Under the pieces are notes generated by a model, which ran no database searches, had not been told where the DNA came from, and saw only the letters and a program-made list of their open reading frames with translations. Below, in pieces: positions 9,433 to 18,323 of a DNA stretch of 37,959 nucleotides. The first letter of the stretch is position 1. Each line of letters begins with the position of its first letter. The DNA is from Chlorobiaceae bacterium (GTDB taxonomy: Bacteria > Bacteroidota > Chlorobiia > Chlorobiales > Chlorobiaceae): the NCBI GenBank assembly GCA_013334565.1, contig JAAXXI010000018.1, positions 1-37,959 on the forward strand. Direction: 5' to 3'. Both the position numbers and the translations under genes were made by a program.

Positions 9433-9473
9433 GAGGGATTTATTATTTAATCTGAAAACTACAGTCAGGGAAC

Positions 9474-11111
9474 ATGCTGAGTTTAATTGTATTTCTGCCT
9501 ATCATTGCCGGTTTGATCATTCTTGCCGTGCCATCTTCGCAAAAGCAGATGATCAGGGTCGTCTCGCTCGTTGCGGCGCTTGTGCAGATCGTGCTTGCGA
9601 TCGTCATCTGGCGAGGTTACGATCCCTCATTGGCCGGAATTATCGCCGCTCCGGGAGGATCTCCCGCGGGATCGTTCCAGTTCATAGAGCGTGTGCCGTG
9701 GATCAGCATCGATCTCGGCACTTTCGGCAAGCTCAATATCGAGTATTTCCTCGGTGTTGACGGAATCTCCATCTCGATGGTCATCCTCACCGCGCTGATC
9801 TCCGCGATCGGCGTGCTTTCGAGCTGGCCCATACAGAAACAGGTCAAAGGGTATTTCATCCTCTACAACCTGCTCGCTTCCGCGATGATGGGATGTTTCG
9901 TAGCGCTCGATTTCTTCCTGTTCTATGTGTTCTGGGAAATCATGCTCCTTCCGATGTACTTCCTCATCGGCATGTGGGGTGGCCCGAACCGTGAATACGC
10001 TGCGATCAAGTTCTTCCTTTACACCCTGTTCGGTTCGGTGTTCATGCTGCTCGTGATGATCGGCCTCTATTTCAGCGTGATCGACCCGGTTACCCACAAC
10101 CATACCTTCAGCCTTGTCGCGATGGCAAGCCAGGAGAACTATATCAAGGATGCCATCCTCGGCCCGAACAACGTTTTCTGGCGTTATGTCGCCTTTATCG
10201 TGCTCTTTGTCGGTTTCGCCATAAAGGTCCCTATGTTCCCGTTCCACACCTGGCTGCCTGACGCGCACGTCGAAGCTCCGACCCCGATCTCGGTCATTCT
10301 GGCAGGTGTCCTGCTGAAGCTCGGCACATACGGCATGATGAGGATCAACTTCCCGCTGTTTCCCGAAGTGTTCCAGGCGTCGCTCTACGTGATCGGTGTC
10401 TTCGGTGCCATCAATATCATTTACGGGGCTTTCTGCGCGCTTGCCCAGCAGGACCTCAAGAAAATGGTCGCCTACTCTTCCATCAGCCACATGGGCTATG
10501 TGCTGCTCGGCCTTTCCGCCGCCAACAGCGAAGGTATGCTCGGCGCCCTCTACCAGATGTTCAACCACGGCACCATCACCGCCATGCTCTTCCTTCTGGT
10601 CGGCGTCATCTATGATCGCGCCCACACCCGCCAGATCGACAAGTTCGGAGGCCTTGCGTCCTACATGCCCGTCTATGTCGGCATCGTGACCGTCGCCTGG
10701 TTCGCGTCGCTCGGCCTTCCCGGCCTCAGCGGCTTCATTTCGGAAGCATTCGTTTTCGTCGGCGCGTTCAGCTCCGAAACGACCCGCAACATCGCCATCG
10801 TATCCGTGCTCGGTATCGTTTTCGGTGCTGCATACCTGCTCTGGTCCCTGCAGAGGATGTTCCTCGGCACGAGGAAGCCCGATGCGGCCTATGACCTCGA
10901 AGTCGGGTCCGACGGGCACGAGCACATTCACTTCCATGACTGGAAAGGCAAGCTCGATCTCGACGGCCGCGAACTCGCCATGCTGGTTCCGCTCGCAGTG
11001 ATCATCATTATCCTCGGTATTTACCCGATGCCGGTGATCGGCCTCCTGACGACAAGCATCAACAAGCTTGTCACCGTGCTGAGCCCGGTCGTCCTGACAT
11101 CGATGAATTAA
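9474..11111 (+). CDS. nuoM: NADH-quinone oxidoreductase subunit M (NdhD-type)
   Basis: NuoM is an antiporter-like proton-pumping membrane subunit. The 545-residue product contains the family blocks FYVFWEIMLLPMYFLIGMWG near residue 145 and FPFHTWLPDAHVEAPTPISV near residue 255, with the expected buried Glu and Lys positions. A short His-containing loop (DGHEHIHFHDW) lies near residue 485. It is milder than the His-rich insert of the neighbouring nuoL product, but in a comparable C-terminal half. The gene is 41 bases after nuoL and 39 bases before nuoN. Confidence 0.95.
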   Translation: MLSLIVFLPIIAGLIILAVPSSQKQMIRVVSLVAALVQIVLAIVIWRGYDPSLAGIIAAPGGSPAGSFQFIERVPWISIDLGTFGKLNIEYFLGVDGISISMVILTALISAIGVLSSWPIQKQVKGYFILYNLLASAMMGCFVALDFFLFYVFWEIMLLPMYFLIGMWGGPNREYAAIKFFLYTLFGSVFMLLVMIGLYFSVIDPVTHNHTFSLVAMASQENYIKDAILGPNNVFWRYVAFIVLFVGFAIKVPMFPFHTWLPDAHVEAPTPISVILAGVLLKLGTYGMMRINFPLFPEVFQASLYVIGVFGAINIIYGAFCALAQQDLKKMVAYSSISHMGYVLLGLSAANSEGMLGALYQMFNHGTITAMLFLLVGVIYDRAHTRQIDKFGGLASYMPVYVGIVTVAWFASLGLPGLSGFISEAFVFVGAFSSETTRNIAIVSVLGIVFGAAYLLWSLQRMFLGTRKPDAAYDLEVGSDGHEHIHFHDWKGKLDLDGRELAMLVPLAVIIIILGIYPMPVIGLLTTSINKLVTVLSPVVLTSMN

Positions 11112-11150
11112 ACGGAATTGAGAGAGGTAAAAGAATAAACGAAGAGAATT

Positions 11151-12686
11151 ATGTTCGAGCTGCCATCAGGTGCTGAAATTCAGGCTATCATAGCAAGTCT
11201 CAATGCAAGCGTCGGGTATTTCCTGCCCGAGATATACCTGTCCGTGCTCTTTATGCTCCTGATCGTGATCGATCTTATGGCAAAAGGCAGGAAAAACAAT
11301 CTGCTTTCAATCACGGCCCTTGCCGGTCTTGCGGGAAGTTTCTTCTTCATCGTGCCCCAGCATTCGATGCCGGCGGGTGAATTCTTTTTCGGGATGTACG
11401 TCCTCGACGAGTTCGCCCTTTTCTTCAAGTACTTCTTCGTCGTCTCGGGCATGCTCACGGTCATCATCACCATGGCAGACGAGCAGTTCGATTCAGAAGT
11501 GCGGAGCATGGGCGAGTACTATGCGCTGGTTGTCGCCATGGTCATCGGCATGATCATGATGGCTTCGTCCAACGACCTGCTCATGATTTTCCTGTCGATG
11601 GAGCTTGTCAGCTTCTCGGCCTATATCCTCACCGGATATTTCAAACGCAATCTGCAGTCCTCCGAAGCTGCGCTGAAGTACCTCGTTTACGGGGCCGTTT
11701 CTTCCGGCCTCATGGTTTACGGTTTTTCGCTCATCTACGGCATGACCGCGCAGACGAACCTGATCAGAATCAGCGCGGAGCTCGCCGCCCACGGTTACGA
11801 TCCCCTTGTGATGATCCTGGCGACGCTGCTGATTATCGCCGGCTTTGGCTACAAGATCGGCGCAGTACCGTTCCACTTCTGGAGCCCTGACGTTTACGAA
11901 GGCGCTCCGACGCCGATCACCGCCCTGCTGTCGGTCGCCTCGAAAGCCGCTGGTTTCGCGCTGCTTGTCCGCTACTACTTCGTTTCGGTGCCTCACGGCC
12001 TCCAGCCGTACGAGGATATCGTGGGCATCGACTGGCACTCGCTCCTGATCGTCATCGCCGCGGCTTCTATGATCTACGGCAACGTGGTCGCCCTCTGGCA
12101 GAAAAACGTCAAAAGGCTTCTCGCCTATTCCTCGATCGCCCATGCCGGCTACATCCTGCTTGGCATCATCGTCATGGACAAACTCGGCACGCAGGCGACT
12201 CTTTTCTACCTGCTCGCATACTTCCTGATGAACTTCGGCGCGTTCTATGTCGTCATCCTCATCGCCAACAAGACCGGAAGCGAAAACCTCGACGACTATC
12301 GCGGGCTCGGCAAGTCGATGCCTCTCGCAGGTGCCGCCCTGACCGTGTTCCTCATCTCCCTTGTCGGCCTTCCGCCTACCGCGGGTTTCATCGGCAAGCT
12401 GATGATCTTCGCCGCGATGCTGAACAAGGGTTCGCTCTACATCGTCCTCGCGCTTATCGGTATTCTCACCAGCGTGATTTCGCTCTACTACTATATGCTG
12501 ATCCCGCTCAACATGTTCCTGCGCGAATCACCGCAGTCAGGCGAAAAATCCATGGAGCTCTCCATGCCCGCCCGCCTCATCATGGTGGCGCTCATGGCAG
12601 TCACCATCTATTTCGGCCTTTATTTCGCTCCATTGTCCGATTTTGCGAAATATTCTTCGGCCCTCTATGGTATGACCATGCACTGA
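11151..12686 (+). CDS. nuoN: NADH-quinone oxidoreductase subunit N (NdhB-type)
   Basis: NuoN is the third antiporter-like subunit and is the last gene of the operon. The 511-residue product has the conserved blocks IFLSMELVSFSAYILTGYF near residue 145 and VPFHFWSPDVYEGAPTPIT near residue 240. The KRLLAYSSIAHAGYILLG segment lies near residue 320. Length is normal and no inserts are seen. A strong rho-independent terminator follows 25 bases after the stop, which marks the end of the nuo transcription unit before the hydrogenase genes. Confidence 0.95.
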   Translation: MFELPSGAEIQAIIASLNASVGYFLPEIYLSVLFMLLIVIDLMAKGRKNNLLSITALAGLAGSFFFIVPQHSMPAGEFFFGMYVLDEFALFFKYFFVVSGMLTVIITMADEQFDSEVRSMGEYYALVVAMVIGMIMMASSNDLLMIFLSMELVSFSAYILTGYFKRNLQSSEAALKYLVYGAVSSGLMVYGFSLIYGMTAQTNLIRISAELAAHGYDPLVMILATLLIIAGFGYKIGAVPFHFWSPDVYEGAPTPITALLSVASKAAGFALLVRYYFVSVPHGLQPYEDIVGIDWHSLLIVIAAASMIYGNVVALWQKNVKRLLAYSSIAHAGYILLGIIVMDKLGTQATLFYLLAYFLMNFGAFYVVILIANKTGSENLDDYRGLGKSMPLAGAALTVFLISLVGLPPTAGFIGKLMIFAAMLNKGSLYIVLALIGILTSVISLYYYMLIPLNMFLRESPQSGEKSMELSMPARLIMVALMAVTIYFGLYFAPLSDFAKYSSALYGMTMH

Positions 12687-12711
12687 TTAGGTATTGTTGC
12701 CATAAAGTCTT

Positions 12712-12748
12712 AAAATCCCGTTATATCTCAGGTATGACGGGATTTTTT
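12712..12748 (+). terminator. Terminator of the nuo operon
   Basis: A perfect 10-bp stem (AAAATCCCGT paired with ACGGGATTTT) has a 15-base loop and runs into T residues. It begins 25 bases after the nuoN stop. Confidence 0.85.
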
Positions 12749-12778
12749 ATGTTGCAAATATCTTCAATAATTGTTAAA

Positions 12779-12795
12779 TTGGCAGTAACTATGCT
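12779..12795 (+). promoter_or_regulatory. Candidate sigma-54 (-24/-12) promoter of hup
   Basis: The sequence TTGGCAGTAACTATGCT places GG (12781-12782) and GC (12793-12794) ten bases apart, as required for sigma-54. It matches the consensus TTGGCACG-N4-TTGC except for a few positions. The predicted start near 12806 gives a leader of about 90 bases before hupS. Sigma-54 control of uptake-hydrogenase operons is known in other bacteria. Here it is a motif match only. Confidence 0.5.
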
Positions 12796-12896
12796 GTAAT
12801 TGCATTACGCCGCATTTCCGGGCATTCCTGTATTTTCGTAAATTCCCTCTTGTCAGTGTTTCATATAAACCGATCCTTTACAAAACGGAGGTATTA

Positions 12897-13976
12897 ATGC
12901 AAAGCAACCAGACCTTTGCCGATCTGTTCAAGGCCAGGGGAGTAAGCCGGCGGGACTTCCTGAAGTTCTGTTCACTTACCTCGGTCTATCTCGGCCTCTC
13001 GCCTTCAATGGTCCCCAGCATTGTCAATGCCATGGAAAACAAGCCGAGAACTCCGGTTTTGTGGCTCCACGGACAGGAATGCACCTGCTGTTCAGAATCG
13101 TTCATCCGTTCCTCCCACCCCTCCATCGAGGACCTTCTCTTCAACATGATCTCACTCGACTACGATGACGTCCTCAGCGCTGCTGCAGGCCATCAGCTCG
13201 AAGATGCGCGCAAGAAGATCATGAAGGATTTCAAGGGCAAGTATATCGTTGCCGTCGAAGGAAACGTATCGACAAAGGATGACGGCGTGTACTGCATGGT
13301 CGGAGGCGACTCCTTCCTGAACATCATCCGCGAAACGACCGCCGATGCCGCAGCCGTTATCGCCTGGGGTGCCTGCGCTTCGTTCGGGTGCGTGCAGAAT
13401 GCTCATCCGAACCCTTCCGGAGCGAAACCGATCGACGAGGTCATTTCCGGCAAGCCGATCGTCAAGGTCCCTGGTTGTCCTCCGATATCTGAAGTGATGA
13501 CCGGTGTCGTCACGCATTTCCATACCTTCGGCACCCTTCCCGAACTCGACAGGTTTGGCCGCCCGAAAGCGTTCTACAACACGAGGATCCACGACAAATG
13601 CTACAGACGCGCATTTTTCGATGCCGGTATGTTTGTCCGGAGCTTCGACGACGATGCAACCAGGAAAGGCTGGTGCCTCTACAAGATGGGGTGCAAAGGC
13701 CCGACCACCTATAACTCCTGCTCGAAAATCCAGTGGAACGAAGGCACGAGCTTCCCGATCGGTTCAGGCCATCCCTGCATCGGCTGTTCCGAACCGAATT
13801 TCTGGGACAGGGGCCCGTTCTACAAGAGGCTTGCTGAAGTTCCGTTCCTCGGAAGCGACAGCAACGCCGACAAGATCGGCATGATCGCCGTTGGCGCCGC
13901 TGCCGCTGGTGCCGCAGCTCACGCTGCCGTGACCGCGGTGAAGAAGACGAAGGAAGAGAAGCACGATAAAGATTAA
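12897..13976 (+). CDS. hupS: Uptake [NiFe] hydrogenase small subunit
   Basis: This subunit relays electrons from the Ni-Fe site through three Fe-S clusters. The 359-residue precursor starts with a twin-arginine signal (SRRDFLKFC near residues 18-26), so the folded dimer is exported. Cluster ligands are in place: Cys62 and Cys65 in ECTCCSES, the GCPP motif, and the C-terminal motifs [16 protein letters not shown] and [11 protein letters not shown]. The last 35 residues form an Ala/Gly-rich hydrophobic helix with a basic tail, the usual membrane anchor of group 1 enzymes. The start is supported by a strong Shine-Dalgarno sequence (ACGGAGG). hupL follows after 21 bases. Confidence 0.96.
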   Translation: MQSNQTFADLFKARGVSRRDFLKFCSLTSVYLGLSPSMVPSIVNAMENKPRTPVLWLHGQECTCCSESFIRSSHPSIEDLLFNMISLDYDDVLSAAAGHQLEDARKKIMKDFKGKYIVAVEGNVSTKDDGVYCMVGGDSFLNIIRETTADAAAVIAWGACASFGCVQNAHPNPSGAKPIDEVISGKPIVKVPGCPPISEVMTGVVTHFHTFGTLPELDRFGRPKAFYNTRIHDKCYRRAFFDAGMFVRSFDDDATRKGWCLYKMGCKGPTTYNSCSKIQWNEGTSFPIGSGHPCIGCSEPNFWDRGPFYKRLAEVPFLGSDSNADKIGMIAVGAAAAGAAAHAAVTAVKKTKEEKHDKD

Positions 13977-13997
13977 TGCATAACCGGGAGTCAGCAC

Positions 13998-15716
13998 ATG
14001 GCTAAAAAAATTGTTGTAGATCCTATTCCGCGTATCGAGGGACATCTCAGGATCGAAGCGAAACTGAACGACAGCAACGTCATAGAAGATGCATTCAGCA
14101 GCGGCACCATGTGGCGCGGCATCGAGCTCATTCTCCGGGGACGCGATCCCAGGGATGCATGGGCCTTTGCCGAGCGTATCTGCGGTGTCTGTACGACGGT
14201 GCATGCCCTCGCCTCGGTAAGGTGCGTCGAAGACGCCCTCGGCATCACCATTCCGCCCAATGCCCGCATTATCCGCAACCTCATGAACGCGACGCAGCAG
14301 ACCCAGGACCACCTGGTGCATTTCTACCATCTGCATGCGCTCGACTGGGTTGACGTTGTCAGCGCCCTGAAAGCCGATCCTCAGCTTGCTTCGTCGATCG
14401 CGCAGAGCATTTCTTCCTGGCCGAAGTCATCCGTAGGGTACTTCAAGGACCTCCAGAAAAAGCTCATCGGCTTCGTCGACAGCGGACAGCTCGGTATTTT
14501 CACCAATGGCTACTGGGGCCATCCAGCCTACAAGCTTCCTCCGGAAGTCAACCTGATCGCCGTTGCCCACTACCTCGAAGCACTCGATTTCCAGAAGGAG
14601 ATCGTGAAGATCCAGACCATTTTCGGCGGCAAGAACCCGCACCCGAACTACCTTGTCGGCGGCATGGCCTGCGCTATCGATCCGAACAGCGACACAGCGA
14701 TCAATATCGAGCGGCTCGCGATGATCAAGAAGATTATCGACGAAACGAATACCTTCATCGAACAGGTCTATATTCCCGACCTTATCGCGATCGCCGGTTA
14801 CTACAAGGGCTGGCTCTACGGCGGCGGCCTGGGCAATTACCTCACCTACGGCGATTTCCCGGAAACCTCGCTTTCGGATTACAAGACGCTGCTCTGGCCG
14901 AGGGGCGCAATCCTGAACAAGGACCTTTCGACCGTGATCGATGTCGATCCGCGCGATGCTTCTCAGGTCACCGAAGAGGTGAGCCACAGCTGGTACACCT
15001 ATTCGAAAGGTGACGGCAAGGGGCTGCATCCGTGGCAGGGTGAAACGACACCGAAATACACAGGCCCGAAACCTCCGTTCGAGCATCTCGATACGGACAA
15101 GAAGTACAGCTGGCTCAAAACGCCGCGCTGGAAAAACCATCCGATGGAAGTCGGTCCGCTCGCCCGCGTGCTGGTAGCCTATGCCAAGGGCGACCCGATG
15201 ATCAAGGATACGGTCGGCATGGTACTCTCCAAGCTCCAGGTCGGTCCCGAAGCGCTCTTCTCGACGCTCGGCCGTACCGCTGCGAGAGGCATCGAGTGCC
15301 TGCAGACGGCAGGGTTCATGCGCCACTACTACGACCAGCTCATCGCCAACATCAAGACCGGCGATTACCGCACCTTCAACGGCGATCGCTGGGATCCCAC
15401 GACCTGGCCGTCGGAATGCAAGGGGTTCGGTTATACCGAGGCTCCGAGGGGTGCGCTTGGCCACTGGGTCCACATCGAAAACAAATCGATCAAGGAGTAC
15501 CAGATTGTCGTGCCTTCGACATGGAACGCTTCCCCGAGGGATGGCAACGGCAATTCCGGCGCTTACGAAGCCGCTCTCAAAGGCACGCCCATGCACAATC
15601 CCGAGCAGCCGCTCGAGATCATCAGGACCGTGCACTCTTTCGACCCGTGCCTGGCCTGCGCTTCGCACGTGTTCGACATGAACGGCAACGAGATCACTTC
15701 GGTAAAAATCGTTTAA
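13998..15716 (+). CDS. hupL: Uptake [NiFe] hydrogenase large subunit
   Basis: The large subunit holds the Ni-Fe active site that oxidises H2 on the periplasmic side. The 572-residue protein has both Cys pairs: Cys62/Cys65 (RICGVCTTVHA) and Cys551/Cys554 (DPCLACASH). His557 is followed by a 15-residue tail, which is the expected peptide removed by the HupD protease after metal insertion. Length is typical for group 1 membrane-bound enzymes. It has no signal of its own and would be carried out by the Tat signal of HupS. hupC begins 12 bases after its stop. Confidence 0.97.
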   Translation: MAKKIVVDPIPRIEGHLRIEAKLNDSNVIEDAFSSGTMWRGIELILRGRDPRDAWAFAERICGVCTTVHALASVRCVEDALGITIPPNARIIRNLMNATQQTQDHLVHFYHLHALDWVDVVSALKADPQLASSIAQSISSWPKSSVGYFKDLQKKLIGFVDSGQLGIFTNGYWGHPAYKLPPEVNLIAVAHYLEALDFQKEIVKIQTIFGGKNPHPNYLVGGMACAIDPNSDTAINIERLAMIKKIIDETNTFIEQVYIPDLIAIAGYYKGWLYGGGLGNYLTYGDFPETSLSDYKTLLWPRGAILNKDLSTVIDVDPRDASQVTEEVSHSWYTYSKGDGKGLHPWQGETTPKYTGPKPPFEHLDTDKKYSWLKTPRWKNHPMEVGPLARVLVAYAKGDPMIKDTVGMVLSKLQVGPEALFSTLGRTAARGIECLQTAGFMRHYYDQLIANIKTGDYRTFNGDRWDPTTWPSECKGFGYTEAPRGALGHWVHIENKSIKEYQIVVPSTWNASPRDGNGNSGAYEAALKGTPMHNPEQPLEIIRTVHSFDPCLACASHVFDMNGNEITSVKIV

Positions 15717-15728
15717 ACGGAGTCACTC

Positions 15729-16412
15729 ATGGGCAGAATAATTGAAGAAATCTACGTCTGGAGGCTGCCGGTCAGGCTTTATCACTGGATAAACGCCATC
15801 TGCACGGTGATCCTCCTCCTGACGGGAGTCTACATTGCCGCACCCCTCCTGAACCCGCCTCTTGGAGAAGCGGTATGGTTCAAGCAGATGGCGTGGTTCC
15901 GTTACGCGCATTTCGCGGTGGCATTCATTTTCATCGCGAACTTCCTGTTCCGCATGTACTGGGCTCTTTTCGGGAACGACAAGTACGGCCGGTTCGGCGG
16001 ATTCAGGCCTTGGTCTCCCGCATGGTGGGGGCAGCCGTTCAGGGAACAGGTCGAGTCCTATCTGTTCCTCCGCTCGGATGAACCTAACTACGTCGGCCAC
16101 AACCCGGTAGCTGCGCTCGCTCATTTCGTGTTCATTTTCTGCGGGTCGAGCTTCATGATCCTTTCCGGTCTGGCGATGTACGGCGAGAACAATCCGGGAG
16201 GATTTTCATCGGCGCTGACCGGCTGGATGATCCCGCTTTTCGGGGGCAGCTACACCCTGCATTTCGCACATCACCTCATGGCATGGATTTTCCCGCTCTA
16301 CCTTGTCGTACACCTTTACGCGGTATTCCGCCACGATATCGTCGATCGCACCAGCGTGACGTCGTCCATCGTGACAGGGTACAAGCACAAGGTCGAGGAG
16401 GAGCCGGTGTGA
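15729..16412 (+). CDS. hupC: Hydrogenase b-type cytochrome subunit
   Basis: This membrane di-haem cytochrome b passes electrons from HupSL to the quinone pool. The 227-residue protein has four main hydrophobic segments. Family-type histidines occur in the first helix (RLYHWINA), near residue 61 (RYAHFAVAFIF) and in the pair of helices near the end (HFAHHLMAWIFPLYLVVHLY). The start has a GGAG Shine-Dalgarno sequence overlapping the end of hupL by context. A terminator-like hairpin follows about 35 bases after the stop, before hupD. Confidence 0.93.
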   Translation: MGRIIEEIYVWRLPVRLYHWINAICTVILLLTGVYIAAPLLNPPLGEAVWFKQMAWFRYAHFAVAFIFIANFLFRMYWALFGNDKYGRFGGFRPWSPAWWGQPFREQVESYLFLRSDEPNYVGHNPVAALAHFVFIFCGSSFMILSGLAMYGENNPGGFSSALTGWMIPLFGGSYTLHFAHHLMAWIFPLYLVVHLYAVFRHDIVDRTSVTSSIVTGYKHKVEEEPV

Positions 16413-16447
16413 TGCCTTGCTGAGGGCACTGTTTTTTCAGCTCGAAT

Positions 16448-16493
16448 CGATGCCCGTTGCAGGGGTTAATCCCGCGACGGGCATCGTATTTTT
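16448..16493 (+). terminator. Terminator-like hairpin between hupC and hupD
   Basis: A perfect 10-bp stem (CGATGCCCGT with ACGGGCATCG) encloses a 19-base loop. The loop can itself pair as GGG/CCC. The stem is followed by TATTTTT, so it looks like an intrinsic terminator inside the hup operon. Confidence 0.65.
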
Positions 16494-16512
16494 ACCAGAA
16501 ATCATTATTACC

Positions 16513-16995
16513 GTGACCTACAACCGTATCAACATCCTCGGCCTCGGCAACCTTCTCTATGGCGACGAAGGTTTCGGCGTGGAGGCGGTGAAAGTTTTCC
16601 GGTCCTCGACCGACTATCCGGATGTCGTCCAGTGCATCGACGGCGGAACCCAGGGCATCTACCTGCTCGATTACATCCAGTCCTGCGACGCCCTTCTGGT
16701 GTTCGACGCGCTGATCCCGCTCGAGTACGATTCCGGGGTTTACGTCTACAGGAACGACGAGCTTCCGGGATTCATCCATCGCAAGATGTCATCCCATCAG
16801 ATGGGGTTCAGCGAACTGATCGGCTTATCGAGGCTGAGCGACAGGATGCCTCGAGAAATAGCGCTGATCGGCATTCCACCGCGCAACCTCGAGCTCGGTA
16901 TCGGGCTGAGCCCTGAAAATGCGGCACTGCTTCCCGAAGCGGTCGAGAAGGGGAAAGCGCTGGTCGATGAATGGCTGAAAATGATGGAGGAATAA
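16513..16995 (+). CDS. hupD: Hydrogenase maturation protease
   Basis: HupD-type endopeptidases remove the C-terminal peptide of the large subunit once nickel is in place. The product is about 160 residues. It has the N-terminal GLGNLLYGDEGFGVEAV block, with the Glu/Asp that binds nickel, a middle CIDGGTQGIYLLDYI block with the second Asp context, and a conserved His in SSHQMG. The frame stays open back to 16417, but the family N-terminus fits the GTG at 16513, and a longer start would place the hairpin at 16448-16493 inside the gene. No Shine-Dalgarno sequence is visible, so the start is uncertain. It is convergent with folE. Confidence 0.9.
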   Translation: MTYNRINILGLGNLLYGDEGFGVEAVKVFRSSTDYPDVVQCIDGGTQGIYLLDYIQSCDALLVFDALIPLEYDSGVYVYRNDELPGFIHRKMSSHQMGFSELIGLSRLSDRMPREIALIGIPPRNLELGIGLSPENAALLPEAVEKGKALVDEWLKMMEE

Positions 16996-17001
16996 AGGAC
17001 C

Positions 17002-17021
17002 GCCCCGGCATGATCCGGGGC
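17002..17021 (-). terminator. Hairpin between hupD and folE
   Basis: A 7-bp GC stem (GCCCCGG with CCGGGGC) and 6-base loop lie between the convergent genes. On the minus strand it is followed by a modestly T-rich run, so it may end folE transcription. The T tract is weak. Confidence 0.4.
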
Positions 17022-17040
17022 AGGTTCCCGAAAGAATGGC

Positions 17041-17685
17041 TCAGTGGCGGATCAGCCGGAGGAACTCGTTCCTTGTCGACTGGGAGGCGATGAACTGTCC
17101 GGACATGGCCGAGGTCGTGGTCACTGAATTGAGCTTTTCGACGCCGCGCATCACCATGCACATGTGGCGTGCCTCGATAACCACACCGACCCCTTTCGGG
17201 CGCAGCACATGCTCTATGGCGTCCCTGATCTGCTGCGTCAGCCGTTCCTGTACCTGCAGCCTTCTTGCAAACACTTCCACCACTCTCGCAAGTTTCGAAA
17301 GGCCGACGATTTTTCCGTCGGGGATGTACGCGACATGTGCTTTTCCGAAAAAGGGAAGCATATGGTGCTCGCACATGGAAAAAATGTCGATGTCCTTGAC
17401 CAGCACCATTTCATCGTACGTTTCGGTAAAAACGGCGTTTTTCAGCAGCTCCTCCGGGTTCTGGCTGTAGCCGGAAGTCAGGAACTGCAATGACCTGGCA
17501 ACGCGCTCGGGCGTTTTCAGGAGCCCTTCCCTCGACGGATCTTCCCCGAGGCTTTCGAGCATCATTCCTACCGCACCGGTAAGATTGCGCATCACTGCTG
17601 GATCGGTTTCTCGCAGCGTTTCGATGCAATCGTCGTCATCGCAGCAGCTTCCCGAAGCGAAAACGGATGTCTGGCACTTATTCAC
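17041..17685 (-). CDS. folE: GTP cyclohydrolase I
   Basis: FolE converts GTP to 7,8-dihydroneopterin triphosphate, the first step of folate and tetrahydrobiopterin synthesis. The core shows the zinc/active-site block [19 protein letters not shown], the segment [20 protein letters not shown], and near the C-terminus [11 protein letters not shown]. All are diagnostic. The start is uncertain. The frame is open to an ATG at 17733 and further, deep inside queD, while a GTG at 17685 overlaps the queD stop by only eight bases. I use the GTG, which gives 214 residues. An odd Cys/Asp-rich stretch (SCCDDDDC) lies near the N-terminus. It is co-directional with queD. Confidence 0.93.
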   Translation of the reverse strand: MNKCQTSVFASGSCCDDDDCIETLRETDPAVMRNLTGAVGMMLESLGEDPSREGLLKTPERVARSLQFLTSGYSQNPEELLKNAVFTETYDEMVLVKDIDIFSMCEHHMLPFFGKAHVAYIPDGKIVGLSKLARVVEVFARRLQVQERLTQQIRDAIEHVLRPKGVGVVIEARHMCMVMRGVEKLNSVTTTSAMSGQFIASQSTRNEFLRLIRH

Positions 17686-18127
17686 CGAAGTATCTGACGG
17701 TGTTTTTTCCTGTTTCGTGGATCTGTACTTCATGGAGAGAAAATTCCCGGTTGTTGATAGTGTTGAATTTTTTTTCAAGGATGTCCCATACCAGAACTGC
17801 GAGTACCTCGGTTGTCGGCACGCACCCGGACAGCTCGGGAACGTCGTGGTTGAGGTGTTTGTGGTCGAACCGCCCGGAGAGTTCCTGTTCGAGGATCGTT
17901 TTCAGTTCCTTCAGGTCGAACAGGTACCCGGTGACCGGATCGACGAGTCCGGAAAGGGTTATCTCAAGCTGGTAGTTGTGCCCGTGACCGTAGAGGCTTC
18001 CGCATTTGCCGTAGATCCTGGTGTTTTCCTCTTCGCTCAGCTCGGGGTTGTAGAGGCGGTGCGCAGCGTTGAACTCGACAGTCCTGGTGACATAGATTTT
18101 TCTCGGTTTTTTCAGAAGATCGTTCAT
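17678..18127 (-). CDS. queD: 6-pyruvoyl-tetrahydropterin synthase / QueD family
   Basis: The family converts dihydroneopterin triphosphate either to 6-pyruvoyl-tetrahydropterin (biopterin route) or to 6-carboxy-tetrahydropterin (queuosine route). The 149-residue protein has the zinc-binding histidines in FNAAHRL and [10 protein letters not shown], an upstream Cys ([11 protein letters not shown]), and the DHKHLNHD motif. Green sulfur bacteria are known to make biopterin glycosides by the PTPS route. Adjacency to folE suits that role, but sequence alone does not settle PTPS against QueD. The gene starts a minus-strand pair with folE and is divergent from the OsmC-like gene across about 195 bases. 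Confidence 0.9.
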   Translation of the reverse strand: MNDLLKKPRKIYVTRTVEFNAAHRLYNPELSEEENTRIYGKCGSLYGHGHNYQLEITLSGLVDPVTGYLFDLKELKTILEQELSGRFDHKHLNHDVPELSGCVPTTEVLAVLVWDILEKKFNTINNREFSLHEVQIHETGKNTVRYFGE

Positions 18128-18323
18128 GCCGCGTCGGGGTCTTGTGCTTCGGCCATGAAAAAACGGCCGGAATTTATGTTTTGCTGGAAATGTTTATTTT
18201 CGTTTCAATCAACCTGCTGTCCTGTCAATAAGTTTCATGCCACCCGGTATGTTTCTCCTGGGACAGGTGTGGCCCCGTTTTCCGGTTTGACGATGCTTAT
18301 CACGGTAACCAGATTGAACGCAC

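Noticed and set aside
9627..10937. 436-codon open frame opposite nuoM
   Set aside because: Antisense shadow caused by GC-biased third positions; no recognisable domain.
14427..15668. 413-codon open frame opposite hupL
   Set aside because: Antisense shadow of hupL; its translation shows no motif and hupL is certain.
16417..16512. Longer N-terminus for HupD
   Set aside because: It would encode the terminator-like hairpin and adds about 32 residues not found in the family.
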